The position numbers and the translations under genes were made by a program. From Pseudarthrobacter oxydans (GTDB lineage: Bacteria > Actinomycetota > Actinomycetes > Actinomycetales > Micrococcaceae), in assembly GCF_034258515.1 (NCBI RefSeq), contig NZ_CP139438.1, positions 496,001 through 560,000 of the forward strand: a DNA stretch of 64,000 bases. The letters run 5' to 3'. Below the pieces are notes generated by a model. That model did no database searches, was not told the origin of the DNA, and saw only the letters and a list, made by a program, of their open reading frames with translations. Of the stretch, positions 8,029-16,014 are shown one piece after another. Position 1 is the first letter of the stretch. Every line of letters begins with the position of its first letter.

Positions 8029-8706
8029 ATGTTCGAGCACAAGCCCCGGCCAGAGTGGATTGCGGCTGAAGAATACCTGTCCGACGTCGTCGTCCGTCCG
8101 GATTCCGCCCTGCAGCAGGCCATTCGCTCCGCCGAAGAGGCCGGCATGCCCGCCATCGAAGTGGCTCCCAACGCCGGAAAGCTGCTCAAGCTCCTGGTCC
8201 AAATCTCCGGAGCCCGCCGCGTGCTCGAAATCGGCACCCTCGCCGGCTACAGCACGATTTGGATGGGCCGGGGCCTTCCCGACGGCGGCAGCCTGGTCAC
8301 CTGCGAGTTCCTGCCCAAGCATGCAGAGGTTGCCTGGGCCAACATCGACGCCGCCGGCTTGGGGGAAAAGGTCGAAATCCGGCTGGGACCCGCGCTGGAA
8401 ACGCTGGCCGCACTTGAGGAAGAAGCCCGGGAACCATTCGATTTCATCTTCATCGATGCGGACAAGGAGAACAACAGCGGTTACCTGGACTGGGCCGTCC
8501 GGCTGGGCCGGCCCGGGTCGACGGTGGTGCTGGACAATACCGTGTGGGAGGGAGCCATCCTTGACCCCGGGATGGACCCGGTCAACGCGCCGGGAATCAT
8601 CGACGCGCTGAAACTCCTCGGCGAGCATCCCCGGCTCGATGCCACTGTTATCCAGACGGTGGGCTCGAAAGGCTGGGACGGATTCGCGCTGGCCCGCATC
8701 CGGTAG
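8029..8706 (+). CDS. O-methyltransferase, class I SAM-dependent (family 3)
   Basis: A protein of 225 residues from ATG 8029 (an in-frame GTG at 8023 is possible). It matches the CCoAOMT/catechol-type O-methyltransferase family. The SAM-binding glycine motif is VLEIGTLAGYSTIWMG (about 65-80), and the metal/SAM acidic motif is FDFIFIDADKENNSGY (about 137-152), followed by VVLDNTVW. It should methylate a hydroxyl on a small, possibly catechol-like, substrate with a divalent metal. The C-terminus is complete. No pathway genes adjoin to name the substrate. Confidence 0.9.
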   Translation: MFEHKPRPEWIAAEEYLSDVVVRPDSALQQAIRSAEEAGMPAIEVAPNAGKLLKLLVQISGARRVLEIGTLAGYSTIWMGRGLPDGGSLVTCEFLPKHAEVAWANIDAAGLGEKVEIRLGPALETLAALEEEAREPFDFIFIDADKENNSGYLDWAVRLGRPGSTVVLDNTVWEGAILDPGMDPVNAPGIIDALKLLGEHPRLDATVIQTVGSKGWDGFALARIR

Positions 8707-8743
8707 CGCTGTGCTCATTTTGCCGCGCTCGATACTGGAACTG

Positions 8744-8757
8744 CTAAGTATGCTTAG
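8744..8757. promoter_or_regulatory. CTAAG-N4-CTTAG inverted repeat upstream of dps
   Basis: CTAAGTATGCTTAG, two 5-base arms around TATG, lies 55 bases before the dps ATG. It belongs to the same motif class as the sites at 82-93, 17067-17078 and 19000-19011. It is a candidate operator or promoter element for the whole dps-to-glycosyltransferase unit. Confidence 0.55.
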
Positions 8758-8811
8758 AATGAATTTTCGGCTGGAGTTCGGCCGGACAGAGAGCAGCAGC
8801 GGAGGAAACTG

Positions 8812-9291
8812 ATGAAAGCGTCACCCACCCTGGCCGGCAATCTGCAGACGGTGCTTACCGATCTCATCGAACTGCACCTGCAGGGAAAGCAAGCCCACTG
8901 GAACGTTGTGGGCACGAATTTCCGTGACCTGCACCTGCAGCTTGACGAGATCATTGCCGCTGCCCGGCTCTTCGCCGACCAGGCTGCTGAACGCATGCGC
9001 GCCCTGCACGCCCTTCCGGATGGCCGCAGCAGCACTGTCTCGGCCGGCAGCCGGCTGGACGAATTTCCCGCAGGGCTGACCTCCACGAAAGAGACGGTCA
9101 AGCTCATTACGGCCAGGCTGGAGCGTACGGTCCAGACCATGCGGGATGTCCATGATGAAGTGGATGAGGAGGATCCCACCAGCGCGGACCTGCTCCACGC
9201 GGCCATCGAGCGGCTGGAGCAGCTTGCCTGGATGGTCAACGCCGAGACCATGGCGGCCACGGCATCCGTCACCGAGCCGGCAGGCAAGTAG
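8812..9291 (+). CDS. dps: Dps family ferritin-like DNA-protection protein
   Basis: A protein of 159 residues. Dps forms dodecamers that oxidise and store iron, consume peroxide and often bind DNA. The inter-subunit ferroxidase residues are all present with canonical spacing: H29 (in QAHWNVVG), H41, D56 and E60. The start has a good ribosome site (GGAGGAAACTG). The N-terminus lacks a long lysine-rich tail, so direct DNA binding is uncertain. Only 14 bases separate it from the acyl-CoA dehydrogenase-like gene, which lacks a good ribosome site of its own, so dps probably leads a four-gene unit. Confidence 0.94.
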   Translation: MKASPTLAGNLQTVLTDLIELHLQGKQAHWNVVGTNFRDLHLQLDEIIAAARLFADQAAERMRALHALPDGRSSTVSAGSRLDEFPAGLTSTKETVKLITARLERTVQTMRDVHDEVDEEDPTSADLLHAAIERLEQLAWMVNAETMAATASVTEPAGK

Positions 9292-9305
9292 GCGCCGCCG
9301 CCCCG

Positions 9306-10448
9306 ATGCCGGAACTCTCCGAAGAACACAGCCCATCACCGGCCGGTAACGCGCCGGCCAGCCCACACACACTGGTCCGGCTGTCCGCGAACGGGGTACG
9401 GCCTGGCGGTGTGGATGCCTTGTTCCAGGCCGTCTCCTCGGCCGTCGGCGACGTCCCCGCGTTGCTTGCATTGGCCCGCGACGCCGGGAAGGAGTGGCCG
9501 CGGCCCGGCGAAGGCAATACCGGGCTTCTCTGGGAGCTCCTGGCAACGATGGCCGCCATTGACGTCGCTGCTGCCCGCGTCTTCGAGCCGCACCTGGATG
9601 CCCTGGCCATCCTTGCGCAGGCGGGCCATGATCCTGCCCATGCCACGGGGACGTGGGGTGTATTCGCCGCGGAAGGTCAAGGCTTCCGGCTCAAGGCGGA
9701 AGCCAAGGGTTCCTCGGTTTTGCTCACTGGATCCAAACCCTGGTGCTCCCTGGCCCCGTTGCTTGACCACGCGGTGGTCACGGCCCACACGGACGACGGC
9801 GGCCGGGCGGCCTTTGCAGTGGACCTGCGCCACGCCGGCGTGACCTGCGGGGAACCGGCGTGGGTGGCACGGGGTTTGCGGGAAATTCCCAGCGGGCCGG
9901 TGCGGTTCGACAGGGTCCCCGCTGAGCCGTTGCAGGGAACCAACTGGTATTTCAGCAGGCCCGGGTTTGCCTGGGGCGGCATGGGTGTGGCCGCGTGCTG
10001 GCTTGGCGGGGCTGTCGGCATTGCCCGGGATTACCGGGATTCCCTGCATGCCGGAATTCTTTCAGGCCGGGAGCCTGACCAGATTGCGCTTGCCTCACTC
10101 GGCGAACTGGACCGCATCCTTACCTCCACACTTCAGTATTTGGCAGGAACGGCGGAGCGCATTGACCGCCGGGAACGGGACTCCCTGGAACAGGGAACTG
10201 CCGGGCAGGGGACCGCCGGGCAGGCATCGGCGTGGAGCGATGCGCTGCGGGTGCGCGGAACCTGTGCCGCCGCCGTCGAACGCGTCTTGTCGGTGGTCGG
10301 CAGCAACCGGGGCCCGGCCCCGCTGGCCTTCGACGAGAAGTATGCCAAACGGACGGCCGACCTGGCACTGTACGTCCGCCAGCACCATGGCATGCGCGAC
10401 GACGCCCAGCTGGGCGCCCTGGCCCTGAAGGGGGACGCGTGGTGGTGA
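9306..10448 (+). CDS. Acyl-CoA dehydrogenase family protein
   Basis: A protein of 380 residues with the acyl-CoA dehydrogenase fold: an N-terminal helical region, a middle beta domain (SSVLLTGSKPWCSLAPLLDHAVV, about 137-160, the usual G-x-K-W/S flavin region) and a C-terminal helical domain. It is diverged: I do not see the clear catalytic Glu segment of beta-oxidation enzymes. A small in-frame tandem repeat (GTAGQGTAGQ, about 299-308) sits in the C-terminal domain. The downstream gene overlaps its stop, and a family 2 glycosyltransferase follows, so it probably serves a dedicated biosynthetic step. The substrate is unknown. Confidence 0.85.
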   Translation: MPELSEEHSPSPAGNAPASPHTLVRLSANGVRPGGVDALFQAVSSAVGDVPALLALARDAGKEWPRPGEGNTGLLWELLATMAAIDVAAARVFEPHLDALAILAQAGHDPAHATGTWGVFAAEGQGFRLKAEAKGSSVLLTGSKPWCSLAPLLDHAVVTAHTDDGGRAAFAVDLRHAGVTCGEPAWVARGLREIPSGPVRFDRVPAEPLQGTNWYFSRPGFAWGGMGVAACWLGGAVGIARDYRDSLHAGILSGREPDQIALASLGELDRILTSTLQYLAGTAERIDRRERDSLEQGTAGQGTAGQASAWSDALRVRGTCAAAVERVLSVVGSNRGPAPLAFDEKYAKRTADLALYVRQHHGMRDDAQLGALALKGDAWW

Positions 10449-11848
10449 CCTTCCTGCACACGGACGAGGGGACTGACGAGTCCGCCTGGGCGGGAGGGGG
10501 ACTCGCAGTCCTTCCGGAACTTCCGCTGGGTCCGCAGGAGCTGGCCGCCATGAAGTTCCTGGTCCTGGCCGCCCACCCGGACGACGAGACGCTCGGAGCG
10601 GGCGGCCTGCTGGCACGGCTTCAAACACTCGGCGCAGAGGTGGAGGTGCTGTTGTTCACGGCAGGGGAGGCCTCACACCCCGCCTCCACCACCGTCTCCC
10701 GGGAAGAGCTGACCGCCATCCGCCTGGCAGAGTTCGCAGCTGCCCTCGAATCCCTGGGGCTCAAAGACCGCTGGCGCTACCATGGCCTGCCGGACAGCGG
10801 CCTGGCGGAGCACGCCGGGGCCATCACCCGCTGTGTCAGTGAGGCCGCGGCGGGACTGGCCGCACCCGCGGGCCGGCTCGCCATTGTTGCGCCCTACCGG
10901 GCCGACGGGCACGGAGACCATGAGGCCCTGGGCGCTGCCGCCGCTTCTGTTGCTGCCGACGGCGGTTATGCCCTGCTGGAGTACCCCATCTGGTACTGGC
11001 ACTGGGCCGGGCCCGGGCACTCCGACTGGCAGTCCTGGGTACGGCTGCCATTAGAACCGGGCGAAGAGTCCTTAAAGGCGCAGGCCTTGCAGGAGCACAC
11101 CAGCCAGACGCGGCCCCTTTCGCCGCACCCCGGCGACGAAGTCCTCCTGGATGAGTCCTTCCTGCGCCATTTCTCCCGGCCCTTTGAGACTTTCGCCTGG
11201 ACTGCTCCGCAGGAGTTTCCGGCCGGAAAGCAGGACGCCGCCGACAAGGCGCCCCATACCAGCAAGGACGCCCGGCGCATCTTTGACGGTGTCCACTCCA
11301 GGGAACCGGACCCCTGGCACTACACCACCAGCTGGTACGAGCGGCGGAAGCGCGCGCTGACGTTGGCAGCGCTGCCCGCCGAACACTATGCCTCCGGGCT
11401 GGAGCTCGGCTGCTCCATCGGGATGCTGACAGCCGATCTTGCTGCACGGTGCACGAACCTGCTGGCCGTCGATGCCAGCGGCGCCGCCCTGGAACAGGCA
11501 GCCGAACGCCTGGCCCCTTTCCCGGGAGTAGCAGCCAGGCAACTGACGCTTCCCGGTGAGTGGCCCGACGGAAGCTACGACCTTGTGGTGATGTCCGAGG
11601 TGGGGTATTACCTCGCCGCCGATGAGCTCGATGTGTTGCTCGAAAGGATCAGGGAATCCGTTGTGCCGGGCGCCGCCCTGGTGCTGTGCCACTGGCGGCA
11701 TCCCATCTCGGGCTGGGCGCTCGACGGCGAAAGGGTCCACACGCGGGCACGGGACCGTTTGGCGTGGCCCACTGCCGGCCTGTACCGGGAACGCGACTTC
11801 CTGCTTGAAACCCTGATAGCGCCCAACGCCTCGGTGCCTGCCCCTTGA
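10442..11848 (+). CDS. Bifunctional PIG-L family deacetylase / class I SAM-dependent methyltransferase
   Basis: About 468 residues, a fusion of two enzymes. The N-terminal PIG-L/LmbE zinc deacetylase domain carries AAHPDDETLGAGG (H45-P-D-D-E49 from GTG 10442) and a later GDHEALG motif; such domains remove acetyl groups from amino sugars. The C-terminal half, from about 300, is a methyltransferase with SAM motif LELGCSIGMLTADLA (about 320) and acidic VDASGAALEQA. GTGs at 10439, 10442 and 10445 are all possible starts just after AAGGGGGA; the last overlaps the upstream stop. The end overlaps the glycosyltransferase start as TTGA. It probably acts on a glycosylated intermediate of an unknown product. 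Confidence 0.9.
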   Translation: MVTFLHTDEGTDESAWAGGGLAVLPELPLGPQELAAMKFLVLAAHPDDETLGAGGLLARLQTLGAEVEVLLFTAGEASHPASTTVSREELTAIRLAEFAAALESLGLKDRWRYHGLPDSGLAEHAGAITRCVSEAAAGLAAPAGRLAIVAPYRADGHGDHEALGAAAASVAADGGYALLEYPIWYWHWAGPGHSDWQSWVRLPLEPGEESLKAQALQEHTSQTRPLSPHPGDEVLLDESFLRHFSRPFETFAWTAPQEFPAGKQDAADKAPHTSKDARRIFDGVHSREPDPWHYTTSWYERRKRALTLAALPAEHYASGLELGCSIGMLTADLAARCTNLLAVDASGAALEQAAERLAPFPGVAARQLTLPGEWPDGSYDLVVMSEVGYYLAADELDVLLERIRESVVPGAALVLCHWRHPISGWALDGERVHTRARDRLAWPTAGLYRERDFLLETLIAPNASVPAP

Positions 11849-12588
11849 CGCCGGTTGAGAGGGTGGCCGTGGTAATCCCGGTTCACAATGAGGAAGACCA
11901 CCTGGACGCCGCCCTCACCGGCGTTACGGCCGCCGCTTCGAGACTGCAGCTGGCCCAGCCTGGAATTGGCGTGCGGGTACTGGTGGTCCTTGACTCCTGC
12001 ACCGATGGTTCTGCTGCCATTGCAGCCACCTTCACTGCCAGGAACAGCTGTTTTTCTGCCGTGCCGGTCGCCTTCCGCAGCGTCGGGCGGAGCAGGCGTG
12101 CCGGGATCTGGCAGGTGCTCGGCGCTTCAAGCGACGACGGTCCTGAGGCCGCGGCAGGACTGTGGCTGGCCAACACTGACGCCGATTCGGTTGTTCCGGA
12201 CAACTGGCTCGTGGGTCAACTGGAGATAGCTGCAGCGGGGGCCGATGCGGTCCTCGGGTCCGTGGAAGTGGATCCTGCGGGTGTCACGCCGGACTTGCTA
12301 AGCCGTTGGGAGTCCATGCACCCGTTCGCGGAAGACCATCCGCATGTGTTCGGAGCAAATTTCGGCATCCGCGGCTCGGCATACCTTCAGGCCGGCGGGT
12401 TCCCGCGCCACCTCGCACATGAGGACCGGGTGCTGGCGGCGCGGCTGCGGGAGAAGGGGTTTGACGTAAGGGCCACTGACACCGTCAGGGTGCGGACCTC
12501 GGGCCGGACACAGGCGCGGGCCCCGCAGGGGTTCGGCGCCTACCTGCGCACGCTCGGCATGGACATCGCACTGGCGCCGGAGAATTAG
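11845..12588 (+). CDS. Family 2 glycosyltransferase
   Basis: A protein of 247 residues with the GT-A fold of GT2 enzymes: VVIPVHNEEDHLDAAL near the N-terminus, the DxD-type metal/nucleotide site in ANTDADSVV (about 109-117), FGANFGIRGSAYLQAGGF as acceptor loop and HEDRVLAARL as the C-terminal ED/R motif. The start is a TTG that overlaps the upstream TGA (TTGA), so translation is coupled to the deacetylase/methyltransferase. No transmembrane helices follow, so it is a soluble or peripheral enzyme. It closes the four-gene unit that starts at dps and is followed by a strong hairpin. Confidence 0.9.
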   Translation: MTPVERVAVVIPVHNEEDHLDAALTGVTAAASRLQLAQPGIGVRVLVVLDSCTDGSAAIAATFTARNSCFSAVPVAFRSVGRSRRAGIWQVLGASSDDGPEAAAGLWLANTDADSVVPDNWLVGQLEIAAAGADAVLGSVEVDPAGVTPDLLSRWESMHPFAEDHPHVFGANFGIRGSAYLQAGGFPRHLAHEDRVLAARLREKGFDVRATDTVRVRTSGRTQARAPQGFGAYLRTLGMDIALAPEN

Positions 12589-12621
12589 GCCAGCGCGGGA
12601 CTGGACGGCTTAAACGGAAAG

Positions 12622-12647
12622 GGTCCGCTGCGTTTCCGCAGCGGACC
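12622..12647. terminator. Bidirectional terminator hairpin
   Basis: A perfect 11-bp stem, GGTCCGCTGCG/CGCAGCGGACC, with a TTTC loop lies between the convergent glycosyltransferase and CsbD genes. Flanking GAAA and ATTTC extend it in part. It probably ends both transcription units. Confidence 0.85.
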
Positions 12648-12660
12648 ATTTCCAGGAGGA

Positions 12661-12837
12661 CTAGTCCTTTCGGAATGCGTCCTTGACCTTTTCGCCGGCC
12701 TGCTTCAGGTCAGCTTTGGTCTGGTCCATCTGGCCCTCAGTCCGGAGGCTTTCGTCATCAGTTGCCTTACCGGCCGCTTCCTTTGCTTTGCCGCCCATCT
12801 TCTCGGCGGCATTGTCAATCTTGTCGTCCAAACCCAT
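12661..12837 (-). CDS. CsbD family stress-response protein
   Basis: A protein of 58 residues, the normal size for CsbD-like proteins, small hydrophilic helical proteins of the general stress response. The sequence GLDDKIDNAAEKMGGKAKEA is diagnostic. The start is ATG 12837, preceded by GAAGGGAGAAA; the longer in-frame extension upstream lacks family similarity. The molecular function is unknown. It lies near other envelope-stress genes. Confidence 0.9.
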   Translation of the reverse strand: MGLDDKIDNAAEKMGGKAKEAAGKATDDESLRTEGQMDQTKADLKQAGEKVKDAFRKD

Positions 12838-12968
12838 GGCATTTCTCCCTTCGGCTTGTGGCCTGCGGCAATGCGCATGCCGTTCTCCCATGCTAGCCAG
12901 CCTGGGGTGTTGTTCAACAGGTCGCTGGCTGGATCCGCCAGGCAGTTGGCCGCAAAGCCGGGGGATGC

Positions 12969-13226
12969 TCAGACCAGGTCAGGGGCGCTGGCCACGATGT
13001 AGTCCGCGGCCGCGGGTCCGGTCATCGACAGGTTGTTGCTGTCCGGGTTGATTTCGTGTGTCTGCAACGCCGCCCACAGTGCTTCCGGCGGCTGGAGCGA
13101 AGCCTTGTGGAGAAGGCACCAACTGGTGTAGAGACCGTACAGCTCATCGCGTCCGAGGCCAAGGCCCGGTTCCCTGTCCGCGACAACTGCTTCGGCAAGA
13201 AATTCTTCAAAATGTGTAGCAGGCAT
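12969..13226 (-). CDS. Small hypothetical protein
   Basis: An 85-residue soluble protein with a helical, mildly acidic sequence (FEEFLAEAVVADREP, then LWAALQTHEINPDSNN) and a C-terminal helix TGPAAADYIVASAPDLV. Third codon positions are GC-rich, supporting coding. I recognise no domain. It stands between csbD and a gene-poor stretch. Confidence 0.72.
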   Translation of the reverse strand: MPATHFEEFLAEAVVADREPGLGLGRDELYGLYTSWCLLHKASLQPPEALWAALQTHEINPDSNNLSMTGPAAADYIVASAPDLV

Positions 13227-13545
13227 GTTCGCTCATTCGGGTTCGACCGTGATGCCGCCGTTTCTGCTTCAGCGGCCCTGCCCGGCCCAGAAAGGCCTTG
13301 CAGAATAATCATGAAGGTATGGCAGGCGGCACACTTTGTCCAGTTAGGCCGTCCACCCAGGCCAGGGATTCCGTCCTGAATCGAGGGGGCCGACGGCGAC
13401 TGGGGGGACTGGCCTCGGTCTCAGAAGAGGCCATCTCGCCGCCGGCCCCGCCTACACCCGGGCCACCATGCCAAACCCGGGAAGATAACAGGACCTCCGC
13501 TATCAATTTTCCCCTATCTTGGAAGTCCTGCCTAGCCCCCGGCGG
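13227..13545. other. Intergenic stretch without a convincing gene
   Basis: About 320 bases between a small minus-strand gene and the terminator of the BrkB-type gene. Short open frames exist on both strands, but none has a good ribosome site or a recognisable product. It should contain the promoter of the 85-residue gene. I see no repeat or RNA structure in it. Confidence 0.5.
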
Positions 13546-13576
13546 CGGGCCCCGGCAGCGCTCCTGCCGGGGCCCG
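13546..13576 (-). terminator. Strong terminator hairpin after the BrkB-type gene
   Basis: A 13-bp GC stem (CGGGCCCCGGCAG and its complement) around a five-base loop lies seven bases beyond the stop codon at 13584. There is no U-tract, as is common for terminators in this GC range. Confidence 0.75.
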
Positions 13577-13583
13577 GTTGCCG

Positions 13584-14783
13584 TTAGTTCTTCTCGGTGC
13601 TTTCTCCGCCGTGGGCGCGGTCCCGGACTTTGTCCCGGACCCTTTCCCGGTGCGGCTCCGTAGGCTGGGCATCGTTCTTGCCGCCGACGTCATTCCCACC
13701 GGAAGCCTCATCCTGGCCGTTGGCGGCGCTGTATTTCTCGCGGAGCTCGCGGCCGTGCCTGATGTCTTCCTCTTCCTGTTTCTGCAACTTTTCGCTCTTC
13801 TTCGTGTCCCGCGGCGGCAGCTGAATGGTTTCCTCCGCCTCAATGCCGGCCTGCAGCTGCCTTCCCCGCTCCATCTCGGCGTCGAACTCCGCGCCGAATA
13901 GCAGGGACATGTTCAGGATCCACAGCCACAGGAGCATGACGATGACGCCGCCAAGGGCGCCATAGGTCTTGTTGTAGTTTCCAAAGTTGCCCACGTAGAA
14001 CCCGAAGCCAAGGGAGGCCAGCAGGAAGACGAACAGTGCGATGCCGGAGCCCATGCTCATCCACTTGAACTTGGGCTGCTTGACGTTGGGTGTTGCGTAG
14101 TACAGTACGGCGATGATGGCGACGATAAGCGCGATCATCACCGGCCACTTGGCAATGTTCCATACGGTCAGGAAAACGCCACTGAGGCCGATCAGGCCGC
14201 CCACGGCCTCTGCCACCGGGCCGCTGAGCACCAGCATGCCGGCCAGGACGGCAACAATAACCACAGCCAGGAGCGTGACCACCAGCATTGTGCCGCGCAG
14301 CTTGATGAAGGGCCTGCCTTCATCCACCTCGTAGACACGGTTCATTGCCCGGCCGAACGCGCCCACGTACCCGGAAGCCGACCACAGTGCGGTGGCAAGG
14401 CCGATGACCAGGGTGAATCCTGCCGCTGGGGCGTTTGCCAGGTCTTGCACCACCCCGCCTACCGTGTCAACAGTCTCGGCCGGGACAAAACCGCTGACGA
14501 TTTGCAGGAGCGCATTGGTGGTCTTCTGCGGGTCGCCAAAGAGCCCTATCAGGGACACAAGCGCCAGGATGGCCGGAAACAGCGACAAGACCGCGTAGTA
14601 GGTCAGGGCTGCGGCGAGGTCAGGGCACTGGTCCTTGGTGAACTCGCGCAGCGTCTTCTTGGCGATGTATTTCCAGTTTGGCTTGTCTAATTCCTTGGGG
14701 CTATCCGGCTTCCTGGAGTCGTCCGGATCCGGTGCCTGGCCCGCCTTGGCGGTGCTGGTTTCGGAAGAGTCGTGAGTGGCCAT
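13584..14783 (-). CDS. YihY/BrkB family inner-membrane protein
   Basis: A protein of 399 residues. After a hydrophilic N-terminus it has six hydrophobic segments typical of YihY/virulence factor BrkB proteins: the LAAALTYYAVLSLFPAILAL signature (about 58-77), then helices near 118-140, 168-190, 215-238, 250-275 and 282-305. An unusually long charged C-terminal tail (about 90 residues, rich in Glu/Lys/Arg) follows. The family's function is disputed: not RNase BN, possibly a transporter or envelope protein. It lies next to the stress-envelope operon on the same strand, separated by a terminator. Confidence 0.9.
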   Translation of the reverse strand: MATHDSSETSTAKAGQAPDPDDSRKPDSPKELDKPNWKYIAKKTLREFTKDQCPDLAAALTYYAVLSLFPAILALVSLIGLFGDPQKTTNALLQIVSGFVPAETVDTVGGVVQDLANAPAAGFTLVIGLATALWSASGYVGAFGRAMNRVYEVDEGRPFIKLRGTMLVVTLLAVVIVAVLAGMLVLSGPVAEAVGGLIGLSGVFLTVWNIAKWPVMIALIVAIIAVLYYATPNVKQPKFKWMSMGSGIALFVFLLASLGFGFYVGNFGNYNKTYGALGGVIVMLLWLWILNMSLLFGAEFDAEMERGRQLQAGIEAEETIQLPPRDTKKSEKLQKQEEEDIRHGRELREKYSAANGQDEASGGNDVGGKNDAQPTEPHRERVRDKVRDRAHGGESTEKN

Positions 14784-14811
14784 GGGGTGTCCTCTCGATT
14801 GGGGCCTGAAC

Positions 14812-14853
14812 CTGACAGGCCGGCTCCGCGGGTTGGCGGGGCCGGCCTGTCAG
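14812..14853 (-). terminator. Terminator hairpin of the DUF3618 operon
   Basis: A perfect 13-bp stem, CTGACAGGCCGGC/GCCGGCCTGTCAG, encloses a 16-base loop. It lies about 70 bases beyond the stop of the DUF3618 gene and just before the BrkB-type gene, so it ends the upstream operon. Confidence 0.8.
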
Positions 14854-14923
14854 TGGTGCTTATGTGCCTTTGCGGCGCGCCTATTGCCATGCGGGTGCCA
14901 CGGCGGGCCGTTGGGTGTTTGGC

Positions 14924-15586
14924 CTAGGTGTTTTTGACGTTGGAGGTGGCGTCGGTGGCGCGGTCTTTGACGTCGGTGGCGGCGTGTTGGCCTTCGGTTT
15001 TGACGTTTTGGGCGGCGTCGGTGGCGGTGGCTTTGACGTTTTCCATGGCTTGCTGGGCGGGTTCCTTGAGGTCCTGGGCCATGTCCTTGGCGGCGTCGGT
15101 GACCTGGGTGGCGAGGGGCTCGGCGGCGGTCTTGAGCTGCTGGGCTGCCTCGCGTTCCTTGTCGCTGGCGGGGATCAGGGAGGAGATGAGCATCCCGGCG
15201 CCGAACGCGATCAGGCCCGCGGCCAGGGGGTTGCCCTGGGTTTTGGCTTTGACCTGGTCCGGGGCGTTGGAGATTGCGGTGCCGGCGTCGGACAGCGTGG
15301 AGGCCACGTTGTCCCTGGCCCCGTGCAGGGTGTCCCCGGTGGAGTGCATCGCGTTGCTGGTGTGCCCGGCGCCGGAGTGCATCCGGTCCTGAACGGTGTT
15401 GGTGGCTGAGTCTGCTGTGCCCATGATTTTCTCCTTCACGCCGGTGACCGCGTCTTTTACTTTGTCGGTTTGGCGGTGGACGATGTTGGACGGGGTGACT
15501 TTGTCGGCGACCGCGTCAACGTTGGTGCCCAGGCGGGCGCGGGTGGCTTCTATGTCTGAACGGATTGCGTCCGGATTATCGCTCAT
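14924..15586 (-). CDS. DUF3618 domain-containing membrane-anchored protein
   Basis: A protein of 220 residues. The N-terminus carries the DUF3618 signature (DAIRSDIEATRARLGTNVDA, about 6-25). A long amphipathic helical region with repeated Asp-Ala-Val/Asn-Thr heptad-like patterns follows, then one hydrophobic segment (GLIAFGAGMLISSLIP, about 124-139). A second apolipoprotein-like helical tail (ATDAAQNVKTEGQHAATDVK) ends it. Function is unknown; the amphipathic helices suggest membrane-surface binding. The start overlaps the stop of the holin-like gene (ATGA), so it is the last of three coupled genes. Confidence 0.9.
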   Translation of the reverse strand: MSDNPDAIRSDIEATRARLGTNVDAVADKVTPSNIVHRQTDKVKDAVTGVKEKIMGTADSATNTVQDRMHSGAGHTSNAMHSTGDTLHGARDNVASTLSDAGTAISNAPDQVKAKTQGNPLAAGLIAFGAGMLISSLIPASDKEREAAQQLKTAAEPLATQVTDAAKDMAQDLKEPAQQAMENVKATATDAAQNVKTEGQHAATDVKDRATDATSNVKNT

Positions 15587-16014
15587 CGGTTTACCTCACC
15601 TGGTTTTAGGGTTGGGGGAATTTCGGACAGGGTCTCGCCGGTCTGGGGCAGGCCCTTGATCTGTTTGAGTTCCTTGCGCCCGATCGAGGCCAGGACCGCG
15701 GCGGTGATGCCCCAGACCACGGCGACGATCAGGGCGGCCCAGCCCAGGGGCATCAGGGCGCCGAGGGCGAACATCAGGGCCAGGGACAGGAAGACGAGCA
15801 CGAAGTGCCCGGCCACGCCTGCGCCGGCGAGCATGCCCGAGCCCTTGCCGGCCTTGGTCGCGGATTGTTTGAGTTCGGCCTTGGCGAGTTCCACTTCCTG
15901 GCGCATCAGCGTGGACAGGTCGCGGGTCACGTCCCCGAGCAGCTCACCCAGCGAGGCGTTATCAGCCTTCAGGTGCGCCTCACTCGGCGGCATCTCCGGA
16001 ATAGAACTACTCAT
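15583..16014 (-). CDS. Phage-holin-family (DUF1469-like) membrane protein
   Basis: A protein of 143 residues of the actinobacterial holin-superfamily-3/DUF1469 type, chromosomal and not phage-linked. A cytosolic helix (SLGELLGDVTRDLSTLMRQE, then VELAKAELKQSA) precedes two membrane helices (about 69-92 and 95-117) and a short basic tail. The start is ATG 16014, overlapping the upstream TGA; a GTG one codon earlier is less likely. It lies in the middle of a three-gene operon with an amphipathic-helix protein and DUF3618, a set I associate with actinobacterial stress and envelope loci. Confidence 0.9.
   Translation of the reverse strand: MSSSIPEMPPSEAHLKADNASLGELLGDVTRDLSTLMRQEVELAKAELKQSATKAGKGSGMLAGAGVAGHFVLVFLSLALMFALGALMPLGWAALIVAVVWGITAAVLASIGRKELKQIKGLPQTGETLSEIPPTLKPGEVNR

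Noticed and set aside
13298..13663. Possible small gene in the gap before the BrkB-type gene
   Set aside because: It runs across the terminator hairpin and into the opposite gene, has no ribosome site and has an arbitrary composition.
15583..16014. Holin-like gene as evidence for a prophage
   Set aside because: It is the chromosomal actinobacterial type in a conserved stress operon; no lysin, terminase, capsid or integrase genes are nearby.
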